Translations under genes and position numbers: made by a program
NCBI RefSeq assembly: GCF_000280905.1
Contig: NZ_ALAP01000098.1
Coordinates: forward strand, 1 to 64,000
Direction of reading: 5' to 3'
Length of the DNA: 64,000 nt
From: Streptomyces sp. AA1529
GTDB taxonomy: Bacteria; Actinomycetota; Actinomycetes; Streptomycetales; Streptomycetaceae
Shown: piece by piece, positions 15,216-24,446 of the stretch
Layout: the number at the start of each line of letters is the position of its first letter
Numbering within the stretch: position 1 is the stretch's first letter
Notes under the pieces: model-generated
Told to the model about the DNA's origin: nothing
The model's input: the letters and a program-made list of their open reading frames with translations, nothing else
The model's database searches: none

Positions 15216-16190
15216 TCAACGCGCCGCCGCGGCGGTTCCGGCCACCCGGTACGGGGCTGCGGCCGGGCCGTTCCGGGCCGGGTGCGCGCGGGGGCCCGCT
15301 CCCGGCACCGGGCCGGGTGGCGGGCCGCCGGGTGCACCCGGGGCGGGGCCGGTGGCGGTGGGCGAGCCGGTCGTCGTGCGGTCCGCCGGCCCGGCCGGCC
15401 CCGCTGCCGTGCGGCCCGGGCCGTCCGCCGCCGACCGGGCCGCGCTGTCCGGCGCGGTGCGGACCGCGCGTCCCGCCGCCTCCCGGCCGCAGGCGTAGGC
15501 GAGCGTGGGGAGCAGTTCGTCGACGTCCGGCAGCCAGCGGTTGGCGGCGTTGGGCTCGCGGGCCCACTGGACGGCCCCACGGGTGCCCAGCCGGGTGGGC
15601 GGCGCCGCCACCCAGTCCCCGGCGCTCTTGGTGCGCAGGTCCAGTGCGGAGGGGGACCAGCCCAGGCGGCGCAGCGTGGCGGGCGCCTTCGCCGCGACGC
15701 CGGGCAGTACGAAGAAGAGCATCCTGCCGTCCGGGGTGCAGGTGACCGGCCCCAGCGGCTGCGCCATCCGCTCCAGCCGGGTGAGCGCGAGACAGCCGGC
15801 CGTCTCGGGCACCTCCAGCGCGTCGAAGGCGCGTCCGGTCGGCAGCAGCACGGCGGCGCGCGGTTCGGTCGCCCACAACCGGCGCACGGTCGTCGCGCTC
15901 CCCGTCGTCTCGTCCGCCCAGCGGGCGCGCGCGGGATGTGCGCCGGGCGCGGGGCAGGTGCGCTCCCCGCAGGAGCAGCGCGGCACGCCGTCCACCGTCT
16001 CCAGCCAGGTGCCGGGGAAGACGTCCCAGGCCCGCTCCTGGGCGTAACGCACCGCGTGTTCCAGGGGAGTGGCCTGCGGTGCCGTGCGCTGCCCCGGGAT
16101 GCGCGGGCGCGTGGTCGCTCCGGTGGCGTCAGAGGTATCCGAGGTATCAGAGGTATCCGAGGTAAGCGTGATGGTCTCTTCCACGACCAT
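15216..16190 (-). CDS. Bifunctional DNA primase/polymerase N-terminal domain protein
   Basis: The 324-residue protein resembles the Prim-Pol domain proteins of actinobacteria: HAVRYAQERAWDVFPGTW, CSCGERTCPAPGAHPA (a Cys/His cluster typical of this group), AVLLPTGRAFDALEVPE with the acidic motif, and a terminal SALDLRTKSAGDWVAAPP. The final 90 residues are a disordered Pro/Ala/Gly tail. In phage and plasmid proteins this domain primes replication; stand-alone chromosomal copies have no known role. ATG 16190 (or GTG 16193) has GGGGGA upstream. The N-terminus has a short (DTS) repeat encoded by tandem 9-mers. Confidence 0.75.
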   Translation of the reverse strand: MVVEETITLTSDTSDTSDTSDATGATTRPRIPGQRTAPQATPLEHAVRYAQERAWDVFPGTWLETVDGVPRCSCGERTCPAPGAHPARARWADETTGSATTVRRLWATEPRAAVLLPTGRAFDALEVPETAGCLALTRLERMAQPLGPVTCTPDGRMLFFVLPGVAAKAPATLRRLGWSPSALDLRTKSAGDWVAAPPTRLGTRGAVQWAREPNAANRWLPDVDELLPTLAYACGREAAGRAVRTAPDSAARSAADGPGRTAAGPAGPADRTTTGSPTATGPAPGAPGGPPPGPVPGAGPRAHPARNGPAAAPYRVAGTAAAAR

Positions 16191-16488
16191 CACAACTTTC
16201 GTCCCCCGCAAGGGTTACGGGCGCGGAGCGGAGCGGCTCGGGGCACGACGGCGCATACGCCGGTCGAGCCGTCGCTGTTTCCGCAGCCCAGGGGGGGCAG
16301 CCCGCGCTCGGAACGGCGCATAGGGGCATGTGTAGGGGCGCGTACCCAGAAGGGCGGTCCTGGGTGGGTAGTCCCCCTGCGGTGCATTGCGCTGTGAAGG
16401 GCGGGGTTCGAGGGAATCACGGGCATATGCGCCGCGCACGCAGCAGTGATCGGGCCCGGTCAGCACGGAAACCACGGAGGGGGATCTC
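16191..16488. other. Divergent intergenic region
   Basis: 298 nt between the primase-like gene and the TPR regulator. It must hold both promoters; no motif stands out. Confidence 0.4.
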
Positions 16489-17880
16489 ATGGCCGCCAGG
16501 CCGCTCGTCGCGAGGCAGCCCAACGAACGCCTGCAAGCGCTCATCCAGGAAGCCGGGTGCTCGAACGCGGGCCTGGCCCGCCGCGTCAACATGTGCGGGT
16601 CCGAGCACGGACTGGACCTGCGCTACGACAAGACCTCCGTGGCCCGCTGGCTGCGCGGGCAGCAGCCGCGCGGCCGGGCACCCGGCATCATCGCCGAGGC
16701 GCTCGGCCGCAAGCTGGGCCGGACCGTGACGATCGACGAGATCGGTATGGCCAACGGCAAGAACCTCGCCTCCGGAGTGGGGCTGCGGTTCGCGCCCACG
16801 GTCGTCGGCGCCGTCGAGCAGGTCTGCGAACTGTGGCGCAGCGACGTGGGCCGCCGGGACTTCCTGACGGGTTCGACCGTGGCGGCCTCCGCACTGGTCG
16901 AGCCGAGCCGTGACTGGCTGATCACGCAGCCCGACCATCAGGTCTCCCGCTCCTCCGGGGCCCGGGTGGGCGAGCCGGACGTGGCCGCCGTGCAGGCGAT
17001 GACCGAGGCGCTCTCCGACCTGGACCACCGCTACGGCGCCGGCCATATCCGGCCCGTCGTGGTGCACTACCTCAACAGCGTGGTCTCCGGGCTGCTGGCC
17101 GGCTCCTACAAGGAGGCGGTCGGCAGGTCGCTGTTCGCCGCCGTCGCCCGGCTGACCGAACTGGCCGGCTACATGGCCGTGGACACCGGGCAGCACGGGC
17201 TGGCGCAGCGCTACTACATCCAGTCCCTGCGGCTGGCCCAGGCCGCCGGGGACCGGGCCTACGGCGGCTATGTGCTCGCCGCGGGAATGAGCCACCTCGC
17301 CGCGTCGCTCGGCAACCCGCGGGAGATCGCGCAGTTGGCGCGCGCGGCACAGGAGGGCGCGCGGGGGCGGGTGACGCCGCGGGCCGAGGCGATGTTCCAC
17401 GCGGCGGAGGCCCGCGGGCACGCACTGATGGGGGACGAGCGGGCCTGCCAGGGGTCCGCGTCCCGTGCGCTGACGGCGATGGACGGTGCCGAGTCGGCCG
17501 CCGGGGCCGGCGACGACCCGCCCTGGATCGCGCACTTCGACCGCGCCTACCTCGCGGACGAACTCGCCCACTGCCACCGCGACCTGGGGCAGGCCGAGCG
17601 TGCGGCGGCCCGCGCGGAGGAGGCCGTCACCGGCCACCCGGAGGGGCGGGCGCGGCGGCGCGCGATCGGACTGTTCCTGCTGGCGGACGCACAGGTCCAG
17701 CAACGCGAGGTGGAGCGCGGCTGCCACACGGCCGGCGAGGCCGCGCGGCTGCTGGCCGGGCTGCGGTCGGACCGGGGAGCGGAGTATCTGGAGGACTTCC
17801 GGCTGCGGCTGGAACCGTACGGGGCGGAGCCCGTGGTGCGGGAGTTCAACGAGAGTCTGGAGCCCACCCCCGCGGCGTGA
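16489..17880 (+). CDS. Regulatory protein with N-terminal DNA-binding-like and TPR-like region
   Basis: The 463-residue protein belongs to a conserved Streptomyces regulator family (NsdA-like in layout). The N-terminal 90 residues (QPNERLQALIQEAGCSNAGL, then LDLRYDKTSVARWLRGQQPRG) form an HTH-like region; DVGRRDFLTGSTVAASAL follows; the remainder is helical with TPR-like repeats (ELAGYMAVDTGQHGLAQRYY, QLARAAQEGARGRVTPRAEA, DELAHCHRDLGQAERAAARA). Members influence sporulation and antibiotic production, but the target here is unknown. ATG 16489 has GAGGGGG 5 nt upstream. Confidence 0.85.
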   Translation: MAARPLVARQPNERLQALIQEAGCSNAGLARRVNMCGSEHGLDLRYDKTSVARWLRGQQPRGRAPGIIAEALGRKLGRTVTIDEIGMANGKNLASGVGLRFAPTVVGAVEQVCELWRSDVGRRDFLTGSTVAASALVEPSRDWLITQPDHQVSRSSGARVGEPDVAAVQAMTEALSDLDHRYGAGHIRPVVVHYLNSVVSGLLAGSYKEAVGRSLFAAVARLTELAGYMAVDTGQHGLAQRYYIQSLRLAQAAGDRAYGGYVLAAGMSHLAASLGNPREIAQLARAAQEGARGRVTPRAEAMFHAAEARGHALMGDERACQGSASRALTAMDGAESAAGAGDDPPWIAHFDRAYLADELAHCHRDLGQAERAAARAEEAVTGHPEGRARRRAIGLFLLADAQVQQREVERGCHTAGEAARLLAGLRSDRGAEYLEDFRLRLEPYGAEPVVREFNESLEPTPAA

Positions 17881-18131
17881 GGAGCGGGCGCCCACATGTG
17901 AGCCGAATGTGGCGCGACACATGCACCGGCGTGGATGCCGGCGCGTGAGCCGACGTGCGTACCGAGGTCCGGGACCCCTCGAAGAAATGCCGCATGCATC
18001 CCCTTCCGGGTGCTTCATGCCGACATCAGGTGAAGGAAGGGTGTCCGCACATCTGGGTGCGTGGTCGCCCGTTGGGGTGACCCGGTAGCGTGACCCGACG
18101 CTTCCGCTAGCCATGCGATCGAGGAGTCTTG

Positions 18132-20075
18132 GTGACAACGCACAACGGACGCGGACAGGACGGGACTTCCGGCTCTCCCGGCTCTCCCGGTGACGCCCTG
18201 CCCGCCTCCACGACCCCCTACGAGGGAGTCGTGCTGCCGTCCAACGGCGACCCGTGGACTCCTCAGCAGCAGCGCCAGGTCCAGTCCGAGCGCGACCGTG
18301 TGCAGCCGCCGGCCGGGCAGCCGTGGGGCCAGCCCTGGGGTCCCGGCTCCGAAGCGGCCGGGGGCGGGGCCCCGGAGGCCGGAGCCGGGCCCGGCTACTG
18401 GGGTGCCCCGCAGGACGGCGACCGCCCCGGCGCACTGCCCCTGCCGCCGGAAGGCACCCCCGCCCGCCCGCCGCACCCCCCTTCGCTGCCGCCCGAGGGC
18501 GCGGGACCGCAGCCCGGGCCCGGAGACTTCGGTCCGGGAGGACCGCAGGCGCCGGGCCCCGGCGCACTGCCGCCCGAGGGCGCCCAGGGCTACGGCCGGC
18601 CCGGCCCGGACGCCTACGGCCCCCCGGCACCGGACGGCGGCGCGGGGTATCCGCAACCGGGAGCGGCCGATCCGTACGGGTCGCCGGGGCAGGGCGGCGC
18701 CCACGCGCTGCCCCAGCAGCCGCCGGCGTACCCGCCGGCATACCCGCCGTCGACCGGCTCGACGGACGGCTCCGGGTGGCATGCCGCGCCCGCGGCGCCG
18801 CCCGCGCCACCCGCGGCACCGCCCGGCCCGCCGCAGGCCGGGGGAGCGGACGGCGACGCCACCCAGATGCTTCCGCCCTTCCCGGCGGACCTGCCGTCCG
18901 CAGCCGGTGCCGCTCCCGGCGGGCCCGCCGGCCACGGCGGTGCCGTCGGCCCCGACGACGGCACGCAGCTGCTGCCGCCGCAGCCCGCCGGGCCGGTGGG
19001 CGCCGGTCCGGACAGCGAGGCCACCCAGTACATGGCGCCCGTTGCGGGCGGCGACTCCGAGGCCACCCAGATGCTGCCGCCGATGTCCGCCGACGCGGGC
19101 CCGCCCGACGGCGGAGGCCACGGCCAGGGAGAGCCCGAGGCGCGCAAACCCCTCCCCGAGTTCGAGAACCTCTTCCGCTCCGACGCCCCGCGGTCCGGCG
19201 GGCCGGGGCGGGCCCCCGCGGGCCGGGACGAGCCGGGCTCCACGCAGAACCTGCCGGTGTTCGACCCGGCGGCGGGGCCGCAGGGACCCGGCGGCGGCTA
19301 CGGCTATCCGCAGCCGGGCTCCCAGGGCGGCGGCTACGGCTATCCGCAGCCCGGTTCGCAGGGCGGCGGCTACGGCTATCCGCAGCCCGGTTCGCAGCAG
19401 TCCGAGCCGCAGCCGGGTGGCCGGGCGGCGCGGCGGGACGCCGGCCGCGGCCGCCGCCGCACACCTCCGTGGCTGCTGATCGGCGGCGGTCTGGCGGGGG
19501 TCGCCGTGGTGGGGCTGGTCGTCGGCCTCCTCCTCGCGGACGGCGGCGACAGTTCGGACGGCGACAAGCCGAAGGCGTCCACGGCTCCCGCGGGGGAGGA
19601 GTCGAGCGCTCCGGCCGACCCGGCCGAGGCGCAGGCCAAGAAGCTGGACGCGCTGCTGGCCGACAGCAACAACAGCCGCTCCCAGGTCATCCGTTCCGTG
19701 CAGAACATCAAGAACTGCACACAGTTGGGCAAAGCGGCCACCGATCTGCGGTCGGCCGCCAAGCAGCGGACCGGTCTGGTGCGGCGGCTCGGCGAGCTGG
19801 AGACGGACAAGCTTCCCGACAGCGCGGAGCTGAACTCCGCGCTGAAGAGCGCCTGGCGCTCCTCGGCCTCCGCCGACAACCACTACGCGGCCTGGGCGGA
19901 CCAGGCGGCGGGCAAGAAGGGCTGCCACAAGGGCAAGGCCAAGACGACGCGGCAGCTCGCGGCGGCCAACCGCGCCAGCGGCTCCGCGACCACCGCCAAG
20001 AAGAAGGCCGCGGGACTGTGGAATCCGACGGCGAAGAAGTACGGCCTCAAGGAGCGCCCCTTCGGTTCGCTGTGA
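18132..20075 (+). CDS. Proline/glycine-rich single-pass membrane protein
   Basis: The 647-residue protein has a 440-residue disordered cytoplasmic N-terminus with several (D)ATQMLPP-type motifs and three perfect GGGYGYPQPGSQ repeats (19290-19397). A basic stretch RRDAGRGRRRTPP precedes one transmembrane helix WLLIGGGLAGVAVVGLVVGL (about residues 454-474). The outer 170 residues contain two cysteines and a helical LDALLADSNNSRSQVIRSVQ region. It resembles conserved Streptomyces membrane proteins of unknown role. GTG 18132 follows GAGGAG at 18121-18126. Confidence 0.8.
   Translation: MTTHNGRGQDGTSGSPGSPGDALPASTTPYEGVVLPSNGDPWTPQQQRQVQSERDRVQPPAGQPWGQPWGPGSEAAGGGAPEAGAGPGYWGAPQDGDRPGALPLPPEGTPARPPHPPSLPPEGAGPQPGPGDFGPGGPQAPGPGALPPEGAQGYGRPGPDAYGPPAPDGGAGYPQPGAADPYGSPGQGGAHALPQQPPAYPPAYPPSTGSTDGSGWHAAPAAPPAPPAAPPGPPQAGGADGDATQMLPPFPADLPSAAGAAPGGPAGHGGAVGPDDGTQLLPPQPAGPVGAGPDSEATQYMAPVAGGDSEATQMLPPMSADAGPPDGGGHGQGEPEARKPLPEFENLFRSDAPRSGGPGRAPAGRDEPGSTQNLPVFDPAAGPQGPGGGYGYPQPGSQGGGYGYPQPGSQGGGYGYPQPGSQQSEPQPGGRAARRDAGRGRRRTPPWLLIGGGLAGVAVVGLVVGLLLADGGDSSDGDKPKASTAPAGEESSAPADPAEAQAKKLDALLADSNNSRSQVIRSVQNIKNCTQLGKAATDLRSAAKQRTGLVRRLGELETDKLPDSAELNSALKSAWRSSASADNHYAAWADQAAGKKGCHKGKAKTTRQLAAANRASGSATTAKKKAAGLWNPTAKKYGLKERPFGSL
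19290..19397 (+). repeat. Three tandem 36-bp repeats inside the membrane-protein gene
   Basis: Units 19290-19325, 19326-19361 and 19362-19397 are nearly identical and encode GGGYGYPQPGSQ. Units 2 and 3 are identical, which indicates recent expansion. Confidence 0.9.
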
Positions 20076-20154
20076 GCACCCCGCGCACGGGTGCCGCCGG
20101 GGAGCGAGGGCCCGCGCCCGGACGTCCGGCAGGCGGAACGTAGGGTCGGTGACC

Positions 20155-20655
20155 ATGCAGCAAGCAGGTTCGGTGAAGTCTTCCCGACGTGGGCGTCGTT
20201 CCACCACCATGGACGGCATGCCTGTCAACGACGTGCCCTGGTGGCGCTGGCGCAGCAACGTGCGCTCCGCGCTGCACATGCTCTCCGACCAGACCTTCCA
20301 GCACGAGTGCTGGCTGGCCGGACGTCCCGGATACGGCGATGTCACGGACGCCGTCTACCGCCTGGTCGAGGACACCTGGCTGGACAACTGGTCCGCGGAG
20401 AAGTATGTCGGGACGATCTTCCGTGACGTGCAGGAGGCGCAGGCGGTGGACGCGGCGGTGCTGCGGGTGCTGCGCATCATGCACCAGGTCGGCGCCGACG
20501 CACCGGTCGCCTCGTATCTGGAGCATCCGGAGTGGCCGGAAGCCGTCCGGGCCGCGCGGGAGGCGCACACCCTGCTGGCCGGCAACGACGGCGACGACCC
20601 CGACGAGCCGCCCCGCTCGCTGGAGGTCCTGGCGATCACGCTCAGGGCGGTGTGA
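20155..20655 (+). CDS. Conserved actinobacterial protein, SCO4402 family
   Basis: The 166-residue soluble protein contains PWWRWRSNVRSALHMLSDQ, FQHECWLAGRPGYGDVTDAV, RLVEDTWLDNWSAEKYVGTI and LRIMHQVGADAPVASYLEHPEW. This pattern matches the family named after S. coelicolor SCO4402, whose function is unknown. ATG 20155 has AGGG 9 nt upstream; GTG 20149 is possible. It is followed by purU, the same order as in S. coelicolor. Confidence 0.8.
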   Translation: MQQAGSVKSSRRGRRSTTMDGMPVNDVPWWRWRSNVRSALHMLSDQTFQHECWLAGRPGYGDVTDAVYRLVEDTWLDNWSAEKYVGTIFRDVQEAQAVDAAVLRVLRIMHQVGADAPVASYLEHPEWPEAVRAAREAHTLLAGNDGDDPDEPPRSLEVLAITLRAV

Positions 20656-20789
20656 CGGGAGGTACCGGGCGGGCGTGACCGGGCCCGGGGGCCGGGCGTG
20701 CCCGGGATCCACGGGCCGGGTGCGACCGGACGCACCGGCTGCCCGCACCGGATGCGGGAGCACGTCCGCGATGTGCCAATCTTGGGGCC

Positions 20790-21716
20790 ATGAGCCAGTC
20801 GCACCCCGCTCCCGACCGTTCCGCCGAAGCCGCCGGGGGCACCGAAGCCGCCGGAGCCGCCGAGAGCGGGCAGCCGGGTCAGTTCCTCCTCACCCTCTCG
20901 TGCCCGGACAACCAGGGCATCGTGCACGCCGTCTCCAGCTATCTGTTCATGACCGGCTGCAACATCGAGGACAGCCAGCAGTTCGGGGACCGCGACACCG
21001 GGCTCTTCTTCATGCGCGTCCACTTCACCGGGAACACCACCGTGGAGAAGCTGCGCGCCAGTTTCTCCGCCATCGGTGAATCCTTCCGGATGGACTGGCA
21101 GATCCACCGGGCCGAGGAGCGGATGCGGGTCGTCCTGATGGTCAGCAGGTTCGGGCACTGCCTCAACGACCTGCTCTTCCGCTCGCGGATCGGTGCGCTC
21201 CCCGTCGAGATCGCCGCGGTGGTCTCCAACCACACCGACTTCGCCGAGCTGGTCGCCTCCTACGACATCCCCTTCCACCACATCCCCGTGACGAAGGACA
21301 CCAAGGAGGCGGCCGAGGAGCGGCTGCTGGAACTCGTCGAGGAGGAGCGGGTCGAGCTCGTCGTCCTCGCGCGCTACATGCAGGTCCTCTCCGACAACCT
21401 GTGCAAGCGGCTGTCCGGGCGGATCATCAACATCCACCATTCGTTCCTGCCGAGCTTCAAGGGCGCCAAGCCCTACCACCAGGCGCATGCCCGCGGCGTC
21501 AAACTCATCGGCGCCACCGCGCACTACGTGACCGCGGACCTCGACGAGGGCCCGATCATCGAGCAGGAGGTCGAGCGGGTCAGCCACGACGTCACCCCCG
21601 AGCAGCTGGTGGCCGTGGGGCGGGACGTGGAGTGCCAGGCGCTGGCCCGCGCGGTGAAGTGGCACAGCGAGCACCGCGTGCTGCTGAACGGCCACCGCAC
21701 CGTCGTCTTCACCTGA
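20790..21716 (+). CDS. purU: Formyltetrahydrofolate deformylase
   Basis: The 308-residue enzyme hydrolyses 10-formyl-THF to THF and formate, balancing one-carbon pools. It has an N-terminal ACT domain (LTLSCPDNQGIVHAVSSYLF, GCNIEDSQQFGD) and a C-terminal formyltransferase fold with VSNHTDFAELV, INIHHSFLPSFKGAKPYHQA (Asn-His motif) and TADLDEGPIIEQ (active-site Asp). A 30-residue low-complexity Ala/Glu/Gly extension precedes the ACT domain. ATG 20790 starts the frame. Confidence 0.96.
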   Translation: MSQSHPAPDRSAEAAGGTEAAGAAESGQPGQFLLTLSCPDNQGIVHAVSSYLFMTGCNIEDSQQFGDRDTGLFFMRVHFTGNTTVEKLRASFSAIGESFRMDWQIHRAEERMRVVLMVSRFGHCLNDLLFRSRIGALPVEIAAVVSNHTDFAELVASYDIPFHHIPVTKDTKEAAEERLLELVEEERVELVVLARYMQVLSDNLCKRLSGRIINIHHSFLPSFKGAKPYHQAHARGVKLIGATAHYVTADLDEGPIIEQEVERVSHDVTPEQLVAVGRDVECQALARAVKWHSEHRVLLNGHRTVVFT

Positions 21717-21846
21717 CGATCCGACGCCGGACCACCTGACGGCCTCAGCCCCCGGCGCCCCGATGACGCGGCGCCCTGCCGCCCCGGCGCCCGGACGGCC
21801 CGGCCCGGCACCGCTTCCGGCGGGCCCGCTTCCGGTTCCGGGGCCG

Positions 21847-23091
21847 TCAGAGGCGGGAGAGCGAGGCCGTGGCGTAGAGGACGTCCTGGATGGCCTGTGG
21901 GTCGCCGTCCTGGCCCGCGGCGGCGTCCAGCGGCGGGACATGGCCCGCGGCGAGCTGGCAGAACTCCAGGTCGTCCAGCGCGATGTGGGCGACGGTGCGC
22001 TCGGGCGAGGCGCGGGTGCCGGGGGAGTCCAGCGGGATGTACCAGTCGCCGCCCCCGCTGCCCTCGACCTCCAGATGCAGCGTGCGCCCCGGTGCTCCGG
22101 CGGCGGCCAGACCGCGCACCGGCGGTGCGAGACCGCTGCGCCGGCGGGCCGCGATGGCCCCGGGCAGCTGCCGCGCCGCGAGGTCGACGAGCTGGTTCAG
22201 ATGTGCCGGGCCGGGCGGTTCGTACGGGTAGTCGACGGCCTGTGCGACGTCCCCGGCGTGCAGCCAGCACTCGAAGGCCCGGTCCAGGAAGGCGTCCCGG
22301 AGCGGGAGCGTGAAGCCGCCGTAGTCCACGCGCCGGTCCGGCGCGGCGGGACGCTCGCCGCCGGAGCCGGCGTCCTCGGCGGCGAGGAACGACACATCGC
22401 GGATCAGCGCGTGGCTCTGCTCGCGCCAGCGCTCGCGGGCGGCCTGGGCGCGCTGTCCGGCGTCGTCCAGCGCCCAGTAGACCTCCGTCCGGGTCTGCGG
22501 TCCGGCGCCGGGACCGGTGGGCAGGGCGCCCGAGGGCATCGGGTCGGGCAGCCCGATACCCGTCGCGACCAGCCCGTCCACCGCGAGCAGATGGCCCAGG
22601 ACACCGGCCACGGTCGTCTCCCGCGCGGCCTGCCGCTCGCCGTCGAACCAGCGCAGCCGCACCGGAGCGCGCCACTCCGCCTCGGCCATGTCGCGCAGCA
22701 GTGCGTCCAGCCGGGCCGTCTCGGCGTCGTACGGAGCCGCCCAGGCGGGTGTCGGTATACGGGCCGGGCGGCGGTCGAGGCACCCCTCCAGGACCCGGGA
22801 GCGCAGCATCGGGTCCAGATCGAGGCTGTCTTCGGCATGCAGCAGGCCGACCGCGTCCCGCAGCCGCAGCGCCTCCTCGGCGCAGGGCGCGCAGTCGGTC
22901 AGATGCGCTTCGACGGCGGCCGTCTCCGCCGGGGAGCAGGCCGCCAGCGCCCAGGCCCCGAGCAGCGAGGTGAGCACCCGGTGCTCGTGCGGGCCGGGCG
23001 GGGTGTCCGCGGTGCCGGTCGCGGGCGCCCGCCCGCTCGGCTCTGGCCCGGCGGGCTGTTCCGGACCCGGTCGGGCCGGTGGCCGGCTCAC
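21847..23091 (-). CDS. Zinc-binding anti-sigma domain fused to MDMPI-like domain
   Basis: The 414-residue protein begins with a ZAS-type anti-sigma domain: His35/His37 then HLTDCAPC (H63, C67, C70). The rest is a maleylpyruvate isomerase/DinB-like fold (DALLRDMAEAEWRAPVRLRW, GVLGHLLAVDGLVATGIGL, ECWLHAGDVAQAVDYPYEPP, and a C-terminal MDMPI-like half). MDMPI-family proteins use mycothiol, the main thiol of actinobacteria. The gene overlaps the ECF sigma gene by 4 nt and is downstream of it, so it is very likely its anti-sigma factor. Fusion to a thiol-cofactor domain suggests redox or electrophile sensing; that is inference. Confidence 0.85.
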   Translation of the reverse strand: MSRPPARPGPEQPAGPEPSGRAPATGTADTPPGPHEHRVLTSLLGAWALAACSPAETAAVEAHLTDCAPCAEEALRLRDAVGLLHAEDSLDLDPMLRSRVLEGCLDRRPARIPTPAWAAPYDAETARLDALLRDMAEAEWRAPVRLRWFDGERQAARETTVAGVLGHLLAVDGLVATGIGLPDPMPSGALPTGPGAGPQTRTEVYWALDDAGQRAQAARERWREQSHALIRDVSFLAAEDAGSGGERPAAPDRRVDYGGFTLPLRDAFLDRAFECWLHAGDVAQAVDYPYEPPGPAHLNQLVDLAARQLPGAIAARRRSGLAPPVRGLAAAGAPGRTLHLEVEGSGGGDWYIPLDSPGTRASPERTVAHIALDDLEFCQLAAGHVPPLDAAAGQDGDPQAIQDVLYATASLSRL

Positions 23092-23663
23092 GGCCGGTGC
23101 CCCGTGCCGGGTGGCGCCACGGCGGGCCGGGGCATCGCGGAGGAGAGGAGCTGGAGGCCCAGCCGCAGCCGGCGCCGGGCCTCGTCCTCGGTCACACCGA
23201 GGGTGCGCGCGGCCTGCCGGTAGTCGTGCCGCTCGAAGTAGGCCAGTTCGAGGGCGGCACGCAGCGAGGAGGGCATGGAGGTGACGATGTAGTCGGCCCG
23301 GGCCGCGGCTGCGGCCGCACGGACCTGTTCCTCGAACCGTTCGGCCTGCTCCGGGGAGTCCGGGTCCGCGTCCCGCCGCTGCTGCCGGCGGAGTGCCGCG
23401 GTCGCCGTCCGCTGGGTCAGCGCCGCCACCCAGGCCCGCATGGGTCCTTCGCGTGGATCGAAGGCGCGCGGGTGCTCCCAGATGTAGGCGAAGACCTCCC
23501 GCGTCGTGCTGTCGGCCGCCGCCTCGTCGGCCAGCACCCGGTGGGCGAGGCCGTGCACCAGGGAGGCGAAGCGGTCGTAGAGCTCGCCGAGCGCCGCGGC
23601 CTCACCGCGCGCGAGCCGTTGCTGCATCTTCCGGTCCCAGCGCGGTGATGTGTCGTTCGCCAA
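23088..23663 (-). CDS. ECF RNA polymerase sigma factor
   Basis: The 191-residue protein has region 2 at about 17-88 (ALGELYDRFASLVHGLAHRV, TREVFAYIWEHPRAFD, MRAWVAALTQRTATAALRR) and region 4 at about 125-178 (LRAALELAYFERHDYRQAAR, TLGVTEDEARRRLRLGLQLL). There is no C-terminal SnoaL extension. The coupled zinc-binding anti-sigma gene follows with a 4-nt overlap (ATGA). The position, next to a STAS protein, corresponds to the SCO4409-SCO4410 region of S. coelicolor. ATG 23663 is the start; a low-signal region precedes it. Confidence 0.9.
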   Translation of the reverse strand: MANDTSPRWDRKMQQRLARGEAAALGELYDRFASLVHGLAHRVLADEAAADSTTREVFAYIWEHPRAFDPREGPMRAWVAALTQRTATAALRRQQRRDADPDSPEQAERFEEQVRAAAAAARADYIVTSMPSSLRAALELAYFERHDYRQAARTLGVTEDEARRRLRLGLQLLSSAMPRPAVAPPGTGHRP

Positions 23664-24065
23664 GGTGGCCCCCAGTCCTCCGGTTCCGCCGTCCGCTTCC
23701 GCTCCGCGTCCGTTCCGCGCGCTGCGGTGGCGCGTCCGGCGGTTTCCCTTCCGCTCCTGTGATGCCCGTCAACCCCTCGAATGTAGTGCGAGCCGCCGAC
23801 AACGCACGCCCCTTTTGACGCAACGCGCGCCCCGATGCTGTCGCCGAGGGTGTGTATCGCGTCACGCTGTGCGTGGGCCGGGTGGGAAGTGAGAGATTGG
23901 AGGGGTGGCTGCGGTCCGGCGTTATGGGGGCGTGACCACAAGTTCCCGCAGGTTCCCGCGGGTAAGAGCAGGGGAACGCATAGGGTCGGTTCCCCGGGAC
24001 CAGTTTTGGAGGGGTGGGCCAGGGCAGCCGACTGCTGTAGGCGATCGACGAAGGGGTTGCGGGGC
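23664..24065. other. Divergent promoter region, ECF sigma / STAS
   Basis: 402 nt. The part at 23940-24010 is rich in GTTCCC/GGGAAC elements, including a spaced inverted pair (GTTCCC-N14-GGGAAC). It may contain the sigma factor's own promoter, but I could not define one with confidence. Confidence 0.45.
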
Positions 24066-24446
24066 GTGTCGTTGAAGGTGCTGGAGGAGGAGCGGGACGG
24101 GTGGGCCGTGCTCCGGGTCTCCGGTGAGCTGGACCTGGTCACCTCACCCGCGGTGCGGCAGCATGTGCACGATGCCGTCGCGGAAGGGCGCAGGAGCCTC
24201 GTGCTCGACCTGTCCGACGTCCTCTTCTGCGATTCCAGCGGAGTGGGCGTCCTGATCGCCTCCCGCCGGCTGATGCGCTCCTGCGCGGGGCGGCTCCGGC
24301 TGATCCTGCCCGCGCGCGGTGCCGAGGACGGCTCCCACGTCAACCGGGTGCTCTCCGCGCTGGGCGTACGGCGGCTCTTCGACTGCTACCCGGATCTGGC
24401 CGCGGCCACCGACGCGCACACGACCACCGGCCCGCTCACGGCGTGA
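24066..24446 (+). CDS. STAS-domain anti-sigma factor antagonist
   Basis: The 126-residue protein is a SpoIIAA/BldG-like STAS domain: WAVLRVSGELDLVTSPAVRQ, SLVLDLSDVLFCDSSGVGVL. The Ser pair in CDSSG is the usual phosphorylation site of these antagonists, which bind HATPase anti-sigma kinases when dephosphorylated. GTG 24066 follows AAGGGG and a GCGGGGC stretch. The next HATPase gene downstream at 25232 is a possible partner. Confidence 0.9.
   Translation: MSLKVLEEERDGWAVLRVSGELDLVTSPAVRQHVHDAVAEGRRSLVLDLSDVLFCDSSGVGVLIASRRLMRSCAGRLRLILPARGAEDGSHVNRVLSALGVRRLFDCYPDLAAATDAHTTTGPLTA

Noticed and set aside
16417-19464. Very long minus-strand open frame (about 1000 codons)
   Set aside because: It lies opposite the well-supported TPR-regulator and membrane-protein genes and its product is low-complexity Arg/Ala/Pro; a shadow of GC-rich third positions.
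23940-24010. Possible SigB-type promoter (GGGTAA) before the STAS gene
   Set aside because: The -35 part does not fit the expected GnnT with 14-16 nt spacing.
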